Notes: generated from the sequence alone by a model not told the origin. Positions 16,933-25,077 are shown, numbered from the stretch's first letter. The stretch is 64,000 nt of DNA from Mycobacterium kansasii ATCC 12478 (GCF_000157895.3 NC_022663.1:2170001-2234000), one strand, 5' to 3'. Program-made: numbers and translations.

Positions 16933-18210
16933 ATGAGCGACTACGATTCGATCGACTTTTTCACCGACCCGTCGCTGGTTCCCGACCCGTACCCGTATTT
17001 CGACTACTTGCGCAGCCGCAACCCGGTACTGAGGCTGCCGCATCACGGCGTCGTCGCCGTCACCGGGTACGAAGAGGCCGCCGCGGTCTACAAGGACACC
17101 GATTCTTTTTCCAATTGCGTCGCACTGGGCGGACCGTTCCCGCCGCTGCCCTTCGAGCCCGCGGGTGACGACATCAACGCCCAGATCGACCAGCACCGCG
17201 AGAAGTTCCCGATGTATGAGCACATGGTCACGATGGACCCGCCGGATCACACCCGGGCCCGGTCATTGCTGAGCCGGCTGCTCACGCCCAGCCGCCTGAA
17301 ACAGAACGAGGAGTTCATGTGGCGCCTGGCCGACCGCCAGCTCGACGAGTTCCTGGGCAACGGCCGGTGCGAGTTCATCAGCGAATACTCCAAACCCTTT
17401 GCCACCCTGGTGATTGCCGACCTACTGGGTGTTCCCGAAGACGACCACAAGGAGTTTCGCGTCATGTTGGGCGCCGAGCGTCCCGGCTCGCGGGTGGGCG
17501 GGCTCGACCACGAATCGGTCGGCACCAACCCGCTGCAGTGGCTCGACGAGAAGTTCAGCAGCTACATCGAAGACCGCCGCCGCGAACCGCGTGACGACGT
17601 GCTGACCGCGCTTGCGACGGCAAAGTATCCGGACGGATCCACACCCGAGGTCATTGACGTAGTCCGTTCGGCCACATTCCTTTTCGCCGCCGGGCAGGAA
17701 ACAACGGCCAAACTGCTCAGCGCCGCGCTGCAGGTGCTGGTCGAGCGGCCCGACATCCAGGAGCGGCTCCGTGAGGACCGCAGCCTGATTCCGTCGTTCA
17801 TCGAGGAATCGCTTCGCCTGGAGAGCCCGGTCAAGAGCGACTCGCGGCTCGCCCGCCGGTCCACCACCGTCGCCGGGGTCGACATCCCGGCCGGCACCGT
17901 CGTGGTGGTGTTGCCCGGGGCCGTCAACCGCGACCCGCGCAGGTTCGACAATCCGCACGAGTTTCGCCTGGACCGAAAGAACGTTCGCGAACACATGGCC
18001 TTTGCCCGAGGGGTCCACTCCTGCCCCGGCGCACCGCTTGCCCGCGTCGAGGGCCGTGTTTCGATCGAGCGCATCCTCGACCGGATGGCCGACATCGCCG
18101 TCGACGAGGCCAGACACGGGCCGGCAGGCGATCGCCGCTATCGCTATGAACCGACCTATATCCTGCGCGGCCTCACCGAACTACACCTGACGTTCACGCC
18201 GACGGGGTAA
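16933..18210 (+). CDS. Cytochrome P450
   Basis: Soluble bacterial P450 of 425 residues. Visible are the I-helix oxygen-activation motif AGQETTAKL, the K-helix E-x-x-R in EESLRLE, and the heme loop FARGVHSCPGAPLAR with C364 as thiolate ligand. It starts at the ATG at 16933 (MSDYDSIDFFTDPSLVPDPYPYFDYL). The open frame further upstream has no P450 similarity. It needs a ferredoxin and reductase; no ferredoxin adjoins it, but two occur elsewhere in the window. A hairpin follows the stop. Substrate unknown. Confidence 0.9.
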   Translation: MSDYDSIDFFTDPSLVPDPYPYFDYLRSRNPVLRLPHHGVVAVTGYEEAAAVYKDTDSFSNCVALGGPFPPLPFEPAGDDINAQIDQHREKFPMYEHMVTMDPPDHTRARSLLSRLLTPSRLKQNEEFMWRLADRQLDEFLGNGRCEFISEYSKPFATLVIADLLGVPEDDHKEFRVMLGAERPGSRVGGLDHESVGTNPLQWLDEKFSSYIEDRRREPRDDVLTALATAKYPDGSTPEVIDVVRSATFLFAAGQETTAKLLSAALQVLVERPDIQERLREDRSLIPSFIEESLRLESPVKSDSRLARRSTTVAGVDIPAGTVVVVLPGAVNRDPRRFDNPHEFRLDRKNVREHMAFARGVHSCPGAPLARVEGRVSIERILDRMADIAVDEARHGPAGDRRYRYEPTYILRGLTELHLTFTPTG

Positions 18211-18219
18211 CCGCTCGAC

Positions 18220-18237
18220 CCCGACGCTCCCGTCGGG
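18220..18237 (+). terminator. Terminator-like hairpin after the P450
   Basis: A perfect 7-bp stem (CCCGACG / CGTCGGG) with a 4-nt loop begins 10 bp after the P450 stop. There is no clear T tract, as is common for mycobacterial terminators. Confidence 0.5.
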
Positions 18238-18314
18238 TGATTCCCGAAAAGCCTGTGGCACAGCGGCTTCCGGAGTCCAGGGCGTCTTCGGGCCGCCCCG
18301 TTCAGCGACCGGCA

Positions 18315-20732
18315 TCAAAGTTGGGAGCCGGCTTCGATCTGCTCGAAAATCTTGGAGAACTCGAAGGGGGTTTGCGCCACTCCGCTGCCGTCGACGGCAT
18401 CTACTGCGCCCAATGTGCCTGTGGTGTCGCGCGGGAGCTCCCACATGGACAATTCGCCGATGTGGTTTTGTACCGCGAACGTGGTCAGCTGTTGCGCGTC
18501 GGCGAGGGTGAAGACCTCGCTCGGATCGTCGTTGATTCCAATGAGCGGCGTCACCCCGAGCATCGACCACGCCTGCTCGCTGGTCAGCGATGGATACAAC
18601 GTCATCAACTGACCGTGGGTCGCCGTCGCCGCGTCGATCGCGTACGTGCCCATCCCCGGATTCCCGGGCTGATCGAAACCGGGGCCGTAATCCATGGCCA
18701 TGATGTTCACCCGGGAGATGTTGACACCGTTGGCCGTGGCGATTTGGAGCACGTTCAGTCCGCCACCCTGACCCGGCACCAGCCCCGTCGGCAGCACCGG
18801 AAGGGTATAGGAGACGGTCACTGGCGTGCCATTGGCCGCCTCCTGCTGCTGCAGCAGGGCGATGGCTTTCGCTTGTGTCGTCAGCGCCTGGGTGTTGCCT
18901 TGCAACGCGCCTTCGACGTCGAAGTCGAGGTGATAGATCTTGTAGGTATTCACCACCGACAGGAACTGCTGCTCCAGCGCTGTGGGGGTCTGACCGCTGA
19001 CGGCCGAAAGGTCGGTGCCGGCCGCGCCCCCGAAGGAGATGGTCCCATTGATGCCCGCGCTGTGCATGTTGGCGATCTGGTTGTTGATGAACGAACTCTG
19101 GGAGCCGCCGGTGACGTCGAAAGCCGAATATCCTCCCCAGGCCGCCTGACCATTCGGGTCGGCGGTGATGAAGGCCAACGTGGCGTTCTTGACTCCCGCC
19201 TGCGCGGCGGAGGAAAAGTCGTATCCGTTAGGTCCGGGATACAGCGTGATGTCGACGTAAGGCGAGTATTGGCCCGACGTCGAACCCCCGGTGCCGGTCC
19301 CCCCGGTGCCCGTCCCCCCCGTTCCCGTCCCGCCGGTGCCGGTCCCACCGGTGCCAGTCCCACCGATGCCGGTGCCCCCGGTGCCGGTGCCCCCAGTACC
19401 GGTACCCCCGGTGCCGGTGCCGCCGGTCCCGGTGCCAGTCCCCGTGCCCCCGGCGACTGGTTGTCCGTTGATCAACAAGTTGGTCGGCGGCGAGTAAGCG
19501 CCGGTCCGGGTTGCTTCGAAGCCAACTGTGACCGAACTGCCTGGTGCAATCGTTTGATTCCACGACGCCGGCGTTATGACGTATTGCGTGCCGGACTGGG
19601 CAACCTGTCCGTTCCACACACCTGTAACGGATTCATTTGCCGGCAAATCGAATTGGAGCTGCCAGTTGGTCTGCGACGTCGCGCCCGAATTGGTGATGGT
19701 GTAGCTGCCGGTGAAGCCGTTATCCCATTGCGACCCCATGCTGTATGTCGCCGCTATCCCGGTGCTCGTACCGCCATCGGTGCCGGTGCCGGTGCCCCCA
19801 CCGGTGGTATCGCCATCGGTGCCGGTGCCGGTGGTGCCGCCGCCGGTGCCGGTGCCCCCACCGGTGGTACCGCCATCCGTGCCGGTGCCGGTGGTGCCGC
19901 CGCCGGTGCCGGTGCCGGTGCCGGTGGTGCCGCCGCCGGTGCCGGTGCCCCCACCGGTGGTACCGCCATCCGTGCCGGTGCCGGTGGTGCCGCCGCCGGT
20001 GCTCGTGCCGTCAACGCCGTTGGCGCCCGGATGACCCCACAATGGCGCACCTTGCCCGCCGGCCCCACCCGCGCCGCCGTTGATGCCGTTGCCGCCGTTA
20101 CCGCCGTTACCGCCGTTGCCGTACCACAGCCCGCCGTGGCCGCCGGCGCCGCCGGCCCCGCCGTTGCCGGCCGGCACCCCCGAGGCATCGAGCATGGCGT
20201 TCCCGCCCGCACCGCCCTGGCCACCGTTGCCGACCAGTCCGGCATCACCGCCCCGGCCGCCCGGTAGTCCGGGAGCGCCGGACCCGCCGTTGCCACCGTT
20301 GCCGAACAGCAGCCCACCCGGCCCGCCGTTTTGCCCGCTGCCCGCTGCACCGTCGGTGCCGTCGCCGATCAGCGGGCGATGCAGCAATGCCAGGGCCGGC
20401 GCGTTGATCAGACCCAGTAGGTCCTGCTCGATGGTCTGCACTATCGAAGCATTGACCGCCTCGGCAACCGCATAGGAATTTCCCGCGCCACTCAGCGCCT
20501 GCACAAACTTCTGGTAGAACGTCGCCGCCTGAGCGCTGAGCGACTGATAGTCGCGGGCGTAGCCGGCGAACAGCGACGCGATCGCGGCCGACACCTCGTC
20601 AGCACCGGCAGCCAGCACCGTGGTGGTCGGAACCGCCGCCGCCGTATTGGCTGCGCTCAATGCCGAATCCACGTCGGCCAGATCCGAGACCGCTGAGGAA
20701 ATGATCTCTGGTGCTGCAATCACGAATGTCAC
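18315..20732 (-). CDS. PE_PGRS protein with CBM2 and GH18 (chitinase-like) domains
   Basis: An 805-residue chimera. Residues 1-95 are a PE domain (FVIAAPEIISSAVSDLADVD). Residues 110-230 are PGRS repeats (GGNGG, GGAGG). A Gly/Thr linker follows to about 324. Residues 325-415 match carbohydrate-binding module family 2 (WDNGFTGSYTITNSG, TNWQLQFDLP, GVWNGQV, SWNQTIAPGSSVTVGF). A second GTG-rich linker runs to about 487. Residues 488-805 match the Pyrococcus-ChiA-like GH18 group (YVDITLYPG, GINGTISFGGAAGT), with catalytic D603-x-D605-x-E607 in HLDFDVEG. The GTG start follows an AGGTGG site. Likely exported by ESX-5 to the surface, where it could bind and cut chitin-like or cellulose-like glycans. 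Confidence 0.88.
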   Translation of the reverse strand: MTFVIAAPEIISSAVSDLADVDSALSAANTAAAVPTTTVLAAGADEVSAAIASLFAGYARDYQSLSAQAATFYQKFVQALSGAGNSYAVAEAVNASIVQTIEQDLLGLINAPALALLHRPLIGDGTDGAAGSGQNGGPGGLLFGNGGNGGSGAPGLPGGRGGDAGLVGNGGQGGAGGNAMLDASGVPAGNGGAGGAGGHGGLWYGNGGNGGNGGNGINGGAGGAGGQGAPLWGHPGANGVDGTSTGGGTTGTGTDGGTTGGGTGTGGGTTGTGTGTGGGTTGTGTDGGTTGGGTGTGGGTTGTGTDGDTTGGGTGTGTDGGTSTGIAATYSMGSQWDNGFTGSYTITNSGATSQTNWQLQFDLPANESVTGVWNGQVAQSGTQYVITPASWNQTIAPGSSVTVGFEATRTGAYSPPTNLLINGQPVAGGTGTGTGTGGTGTGGTGTGGTGTGGTGIGGTGTGGTGTGGTGTGGTGTGGTGTGGSTSGQYSPYVDITLYPGPNGYDFSSAAQAGVKNATLAFITADPNGQAAWGGYSAFDVTGGSQSSFINNQIANMHSAGINGTISFGGAAGTDLSAVSGQTPTALEQQFLSVVNTYKIYHLDFDVEGALQGNTQALTTQAKAIALLQQQEAANGTPVTVSYTLPVLPTGLVPGQGGGLNVLQIATANGVNISRVNIMAMDYGPGFDQPGNPGMGTYAIDAATATHGQLMTLYPSLTSEQAWSMLGVTPLIGINDDPSEVFTLADAQQLTTFAVQNHIGELSMWELPRDTTGTLGAVDAVDGSGVAQTPFEFSKIFEQIEAGSQL
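19291..19450 (-). repeat. Short-period repeat encoding the second Gly-Thr linker
   Basis: A run of near-identical 15-bp units built on GTGCCGGTCCCACCG (plus strand) encodes a (G-T-G-T-G) linker between the CBM2 and GH18 domains. Such tracts expand and contract easily, so linker length may vary between strains or be misassembled. Confidence 0.75.
19778..20005 (-). repeat. Repeat tract encoding the first Gly-Thr linker
   Basis: Imperfect repeats of GGTGCCGGTGCCGGT-type units, with longer period copies containing CCACCGGTGGTACCGCCATC, encode the linker between the PGRS part and the CBM2 domain. Larger copies recur about every 60-110 bp, indicating duplication within the tract. Confidence 0.7.
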
Positions 20733-21312
20733 GGGGCCACCTACTTCTCATAGGTTCTCGGCTATCAGCGGACCTGCCAGATGCTCTCCAGCGTGGAGGC
20801 ACACCTCCCTGGCGGCGCGACGCAAAAGAGATCTGACCGTTATTAAACTGTGATCTTCGTAGCATCATCATGCACGTCCACGCCCAGTGGGTCAATATCA
20901 TTACGCCACTCGTGTCTACTTGTTGGTCCTCGGCGGCATTGGATGAATCTGCGGTTTTAGGAACACTTTCCGATTTGCGCGAAGCGATGAGTTGGGGCCG
21001 GCTATCTGCACGCCACTGGACCGGACCGACTCCGTGAGCTTGCGCCATCGCCATCCCCGAGGGCGCGAAAACCCAGGCCCCGTCGGTGCAAGCGTGCATC
21101 CCCGCGACGGACCCAGGATGGCGCTGATCTGGTGCCCCGAGTTGTAGGAGTCAACTGCTACTTTCACATCAGCCACATCAATCCGCACGGATACCGAATG
21201 TTGGTTTGCGCCCGGCCTTACGCGAAAAATTCGTTGCGCACCTTGGCTTGTCGCCGAAAGGCAGGCAAATCGTGCATGTGATCGCCGGGCCAGGACAAAG
21301 TCAACAACTGTC
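20733..21312. other. Intergenic region upstream of the PE_PGRS-GH18 gene
   Basis: About 580 bp with locally lower GC near 20830-20900 (TGACCGTTATTAAACTG), where the PE_PGRS promoter probably lies. Short open frames on the minus strand (for example 20916-21188) have no recognisable domain and I do not call them. It separates the PE_PGRS gene from the 3' end of the oxidase-subunit operon; both units are transcribed leftwards. Confidence 0.5.
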
Positions 21313-21561
21313 CTAGTGGAGCATCATCCCGACCAGATAGCTGCCCAGCAGCGCAGCCCCGACAACCAGCACGCACGCGTCCGTCAGGTGGCGCAGCATC
21401 GCGGGAGACTGCCTGACTTCCATGAACTCGCGAAAGATGATGCGTACCTTGATGAGTGCGATCACGATCACGCTCGACGTGATGACCGCGCCGGCCTTCG
21501 GGGTTCCGTCGACAGCGTAATCAAACCACAGGTACGAGAACGTCAATGACGCCAGCACCAC
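21313..21561 (-). CDS. Cytochrome c oxidase subunit IV-like membrane protein
   Basis: A COX4/CyoD-type small membrane protein. Three hydrophobic segments are visible (VLASLTFSYLWFDYAV, AGAVITSSVIVIALIKVRII, ACVLVVGAALLGSYLVGMML), with the family loop KVRIIFREFMEVRQSPAMLR between the second and third. The first standard start is the GTG at 21561, giving 82 residues. Similarity seems to begin earlier (IRFNKRLLVVWV), yet that stretch is in the same frame as, and directly after, the TGA of the subunit III gene with no ATG, GTG or TTG between. The true start is uncertain. Confidence 0.75.
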   Translation of the reverse strand: MVLASLTFSYLWFDYAVDGTPKAGAVITSSVIVIALIKVRIIFREFMEVRQSPAMLRHLTDACVLVVGAALLGSYLVGMMLH

Positions 21562-21600
21562 CCAGACGACCAGCAGCCGCTTGTTGAATCTGATTTCGGA

Positions 21601-22191
21601 TCACCTCACCACGTACAGCAGTGCGAAAATCAGCACCCAGAGGAAGTCGACTGTGTGCCAGTACGTGGCGCAGGTCTCGACCAACTGCTGAGATCCCCGA
21701 GACCCCTGACCTGTTCGTGCCGAGCCCCACAGCTGATACACCGCGACTCCGATGACGACGAATCCGATCAGCAGGTGCGCGAAGTGGATACCGGTGAGAA
21801 AGAAGTAATAAGTGAAGAAGTCGTTAGCGGTCAAGGAATTGCCCATCCGGATCTGCCTGGCCCACTCCAACACCTTGGCGCCCAGGAACACCAGGCCGAA
21901 GAACGCGGTGAGAAAGGCGTCGGTGAGCGCTGCCCGGTATGCGTGGGCGCGGGCCGACTGGACACATCGTGCCACCGACCAGGAACTCAGCAGCAGAATA
22001 AGTGTGTTGAATACCCCGATACGCAGGTCCAGCTGCACCTGGGAGCGCAGGAAGAGCTCGGGGCTCTGGGTGCGGTAGAACAGGTAGAAGCTGAAATAAG
22101 CAGTGAATACTAGTGTCTCGAACAGCACGAAGGCCCACATGTCCGGTTGGCCGGGGACGAACCTGGGCGTCTTGTTCGCACCCGCGGTCAT
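21601..22191 (-). CDS. Cytochrome c oxidase subunit III-like (NorE/CtaE-type) protein
   Basis: A 196-residue heme-copper oxidase subunit III family protein with five membrane helices. Family signatures are WAFVLFETLVFTAYFSFYLFYR near the N terminus (pieces WAFVLFETLVF, SFYLFYRTQ), GAKVLEWARQI in the middle and TGIHFAHLLIGFVVIG plus CATYWHTVDFLWVLIFALLYV at the end. No subunit I or II gene is in the operon. The ATG overlaps the upstream membrane-protein stop (ATGA). Confidence 0.88.
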   Translation of the reverse strand: MTAGANKTPRFVPGQPDMWAFVLFETLVFTAYFSFYLFYRTQSPELFLRSQVQLDLRIGVFNTLILLLSSWSVARCVQSARAHAYRAALTDAFLTAFFGLVFLGAKVLEWARQIRMGNSLTANDFFTYYFFLTGIHFAHLLIGFVVIGVAVYQLWGSARTGQGSRGSQQLVETCATYWHTVDFLWVLIFALLYVVR

Positions 22192-22934
22192 AGCGCGACC
22201 ACCTTCCCGGGCGCAAGCTTGGGTAGCGTCCCGGTACCGAAGTTCTCACGCTGGATCATCCGCCGCAGCAGGACGATGAAAACGCCCGTATAGATACCGA
22301 ATACGACCATGTCGAGCCACCAGGCGATCTGCCCGTTCCAGGCCAGGACGCCCCGGCGGAAAATCCAGGCCGGAGAGACCACGATCTCGGTGAGCGCGTT
22401 GCAGAGGTTGAGGTAGCCGAACCACTTTGGGAAAACCTGGTTCTTATCGATCAGGATGGCGAGCATCCACACCAGCGAGCCGATCAGGAACACCCCCATG
22501 GTCCCGATGAAGGACAGGAAGCCGAAGTCGTAGAGCCAACCGATCAGTTCTGGATCGCGGTTGGGGCGCATCGCCCCCGCGGTGAGCACAATGCACATCA
22601 GCATCATTCCGGGAATCGCGCTGAGCGAGTACAACACCAGGTACGAGTACGCGAATGCGGAGCTGACCGACATGCGGCGCATGGAATAGGCGATGAGCGC
22701 ATTGCTCATGGTCGTCATGCCGGCGATGACGAACATGATGGCAAAGCCGATGAGTATCCCAAAGTGGTTGTCCTGGAACCACCGAACGATCCTCGGTGTG
22801 TCCCACGAGGGGTCTGGCGGGGGCTGGGTGCGGGTCAGCACGAAAAACACCAGGACGAACAAGTTGTAGAAGACCACGAGCGTCCACCAGGCCAGCCACA
22901 ACTCGCGCTTGGGCTGTGTCGCCACTGCGATCAT
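22188..22934 (-). CDS. Polytopic membrane protein, paralogue of its upstream neighbour
   Basis: A 248-residue protein with about six or seven membrane helices and no known catalytic motif. It shares with the upstream gene product the pattern R-P-x-R-(D/N)-P-E-L, then a hydrophobic block, then VFPKWFGYLNLCNAL / VFGRWVAHFNLLIAA, and a late L-A-W-(N/D)-G. They therefore arose by duplication. The start is the ATG at 22934 (MIAVATQPKRELWLAWWTLV), overlapping the previous stop (ATGA). Its place beside oxidase subunits III and IV suggests a respiratory or electron-transfer membrane complex. Function unknown. Confidence 0.8.
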   Translation of the reverse strand: MIAVATQPKRELWLAWWTLVVFYNLFVLVFFVLTRTQPPPDPSWDTPRIVRWFQDNHFGILIGFAIMFVIAGMTTMSNALIAYSMRRMSVSSAFAYSYLVLYSLSAIPGMMLMCIVLTAGAMRPNRDPELIGWLYDFGFLSFIGTMGVFLIGSLVWMLAILIDKNQVFPKWFGYLNLCNALTEIVVSPAWIFRRGVLAWNGQIAWWLDMVVFGIYTGVFIVLLRRMIQRENFGTGTLPKLAPGKVVAL

Positions 22935-23680
22935 GCGCCCGCAGATTCGTCGGCGCGCTCCCGGTAAACAGCCTGGCCGAGGACGACTGCCGACACCACT
23001 ATCCACACCGCGATGGCGATGTTCTTGAGCCAGAACGACAACGCTCCGTCCCACGCCAAGGGGCCGGACGGGGTCAGGCCGGCGAACGCCGCCGGCACCA
23101 GCGCGGCGGCGATGAGCAGATTGAAATGAGCCACCCACCGGCCGAATACCGGATGCGACGGATCGTCGAAGTAGATCGCCAGGGCAAGAATCACGCTCTG
23201 CCCGATGAGGAAGGGCACCTGCGTGGTAAAGGTGAGCCAGGCCAGATCGTTGAACATCTGGGTCAGCTCGGGGTTGCGTTCCGGGCGGAACGCGGCCAGC
23301 AACCAACAGACGTTGGCGATGAGAAACAGGGTGGGACCGCCGGCCACGCACCCGAGCATGCAGTAGGAAAAGATCGGTGTGCGGTGAGCCATCCGGCGAA
23401 TCTGCATCACCAGCAGGATCAGGACCGGGATCAGGCCCACGCAGAACCAGTTGAACAGGATCATGCTGTAGCGGACCCCGGACTGGTTTTCCCGATAGAA
23501 GGCGGCCACCTGTTCGGCCGGCATTCTGGGCGACATCGGTGGCGTAAAGCCTGGAAACAACAGGAACGCCGAGACCCAGATGATCACCACGGCGGGCACC
23601 GTCCACAACAGGATCAGCTCGCCATCGGTACGCCGTGACGCCGGTGGCGGGGCTATTCGGTGCTCACCGGTGCCGGACAT
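22931..23680 (-). CDS. Polytopic membrane protein, first gene of the oxidase-subunit operon
   Basis: A 249-residue membrane protein, paralogous to the next gene. A basic cytoplasmic N terminus is followed by helix LILLWTVPAVVIIWVSAFLL, a proline-rich external loop (GFTPPMSPRMPAEQ), and about six more helices with RPERNPELTQMFNDLAWLTF between them. The start is the ATG at 23680, opposite the TetR gene. The unstarted upstream extension of this frame is antisense to that gene. Paired palindromes in the promoter indicate repression by the divergent regulator. Confidence 0.8.
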   Translation of the reverse strand: MSGTGEHRIAPPPASRRTDGELILLWTVPAVVIIWVSAFLLFPGFTPPMSPRMPAEQVAAFYRENQSGVRYSMILFNWFCVGLIPVLILLVMQIRRMAHRTPIFSYCMLGCVAGGPTLFLIANVCWLLAAFRPERNPELTQMFNDLAWLTFTTQVPFLIGQSVILALAIYFDDPSHPVFGRWVAHFNLLIAAALVPAAFAGLTPSGPLAWDGALSFWLKNIAIAVWIVVSAVVLGQAVYRERADESAGA

Positions 23681-23742
23681 CGGGGACTCCTTCCGGTCCG
23701 CGGGTCGTTGGGCGATCGCGGGGTGCGGCTTCTCAGCGAAGC

Positions 23743-23781
23743 TAGCCGATCGGCTATCTGCGGTCAATAGCCGATCGGCTA
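23743..23781. promoter_or_regulatory. Tandem palindromic operators TAGCCGATCGGCTA
   Basis: Two identical, perfect 14-bp palindromes at 23743-23756 and 23768-23781, 25 bp from start to start. They lie between the divergent TetR gene (23792) and the membrane-protein/oxidase-subunit operon (23680). The second ends 11 bp before the TetR start, so autorepression is likely. Confidence 0.85.
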
Positions 23782-23791
23782 GGCTCTCGAT

Positions 23792-24397
23792 GTGGTGTTC
23801 ACGCCGCCGACCGGCCAGTTCCGCTTCATCACCCGCAGCCCCGCGCAGACCCGCATTCTGGATGCGGCACTGCAACTGATCGCCGAGCACGGCGTCGGCG
23901 GTACGTCGCTGCAGATGATCGCCGACGCCATCGGGGTTACCAAAGCAGCGGTGTACCACCAATTCAAAACCAAAGAGCAGATCGTCATCGCCCTCACCGA
24001 ACGTGAGCTCGGCGGCCTGGAAGAGGCACTGGAGGCCGCCGAAACCCAGGCCGGCCAACCGCGGGCACGCGAGCTGCTGCTGGATCGGGTGATCGATATG
24101 GCGGTCGAACGCCGGGGGGCGGCGAGCACGCTGCAGTTCGACCCGGTCATCGTGCGGTTGCTGGCCCAGCACCAACCGTTTCAGCACTTCATAGCCCGGC
24201 TCTACGGCGTGCTCGTCGACGACGCCGCCGAGGACGCGCGGGTTTCGGCGGCGATGCTGTCAGGAGCGATTGCCGTCGGCGTGATGCACCCCTTGGTCGC
24301 CGAAATCGACGACGAGGCACTGCGTTCGCAATTGCGCCGCATCACCCGCCGCCTCGTCGGCGCGCGCGACTGGGCCGATCCCACCGAAGTGGGGTGA
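23792..24397 (+). CDS. TetR-family transcriptional regulator (divergent from oxidase-subunit operon)
   Basis: A 201-residue TetR protein. The helix-turn-helix region is at residues about 38-70 (GGTSLQMIADAIGVTKAAVYHQFKTKEQ), with the common TetR pattern LDAALQLIAEHGVGGTS before it. The GTG at 23792 is the probable start; a GTG at 23795-frame alternatives are less likely. Two copies of TAGCCGATCGGCTA lie just upstream, which should be its binding sites and control both directions. The ligand cannot be inferred. Confidence 0.87.
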   Translation: MVFTPPTGQFRFITRSPAQTRILDAALQLIAEHGVGGTSLQMIADAIGVTKAAVYHQFKTKEQIVIALTERELGGLEEALEAAETQAGQPRARELLLDRVIDMAVERRGAASTLQFDPVIVRLLAQHQPFQHFIARLYGVLVDDAAEDARVSAAMLSGAIAVGVMHPLVAEIDDEALRSQLRRITRRLVGARDWADPTEVG

Positions 24398-24676
24398 GGG
24401 ATCGCTCGAGCGGGTTATCCGTCGGGCGCCAGCTTGAGCACTGCGGGACAAGCACTTTCGCCGTTCAACGTCCACAACCAACCAACTTCGGCAAAACCGT
24501 GGCCGACGCTTTGCGCCCGAAGCCGCATGTTGATGAATGCTGTGTACTGCATGATAGACATTATCAGTTTGATATCTGGAATCGCCGAGGCGATAGTTTC
24601 TTTCAGCTCGATTGAAATGCTCGCTTAAGCACCAATCTGGTGGACGTTCGAGGAGGTCGGACCGACCGTTAGCAGT

Positions 24677-25077
24677 ATGATTCGCGCCATTCGTCTCGAC
24701 CTAACAGAAAACACCTCGGAAATGTCGCCGTCGATGATCCTGGTGTCAGGCGCACGCGGGGCTACCGCCGGATTGGGCGGTGCAGCCACTGGTCTGGGAG
24801 CCACCGGTTTGTCGTTGTCGGCATCGCCGCTTGCTGGCGGTGCTGGTTCCGCCATGGCACTGCCCCGGGTCGGCGGGGCTGGAATGCCCGATGGCGGAGT
24901 GTCCGCAGCATTGGGTCAGGCCAACACGCTCGGAGCGGTATCGGTGCCGCCGACCTGGGCCGGATCACAGCCCAGTGTGCTGTCCAGTTCTGCCGTGCAA
25001 GGACTCGGGTCACTGCCGCCCCCCTGCCAACGACGCAAGCAACCGCATCCGCCGATGGCAAATACGAGGAGGATGCG
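24677..25077 (+). pseudogene. Remnant of a PPE (SVP subgroup) gene C terminus
   Basis: The translated stretch GGAATGLGATGLSLSA then LGQANTLGAVSVPPTWAGSQ matches the C-terminal end of PPE-SVP proteins, whose hallmark is a (G)-x-x-SVPxxW motif. The N-terminal PPE domain (about 180 residues) and the middle are missing. After SSSAVQGLGSLPPP the frame turns into non-PPE sequence. It is therefore a truncated, decayed relic rather than a functional gene. It directly precedes a PE_PGRS gene, a common PE/PPE arrangement. Confidence 0.6.

Noticed and set aside
19291..20005. Short regularly spaced repeats that could suggest a CRISPR array
   Set aside because: The repeats are in frame, encode Gly/Thr linkers and have no unique spacers of constant length or nearby cas genes.
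18237..20267. Long plus-strand open frame of about 676 codons opposite the PE_PGRS-GH18 gene
   Set aside because: It is an antisense artefact of GC-rich repeats; composition is Arg/Gly/His-rich without domains, whereas the minus strand shows PE, CBM2 and GH18 signatures.
20916..21188. 90-codon minus-strand open frame in the long intergenic gap
   Set aside because: No domain, no signal peptide and no ribosome site; codon use is not distinct from antisense frames.
23681..24187. In-frame extension of the first oxidase-operon membrane protein beyond its ATG at 23680
   Set aside because: It runs antisense through the TetR gene and its operators; the membrane protein has a good start at 23680.
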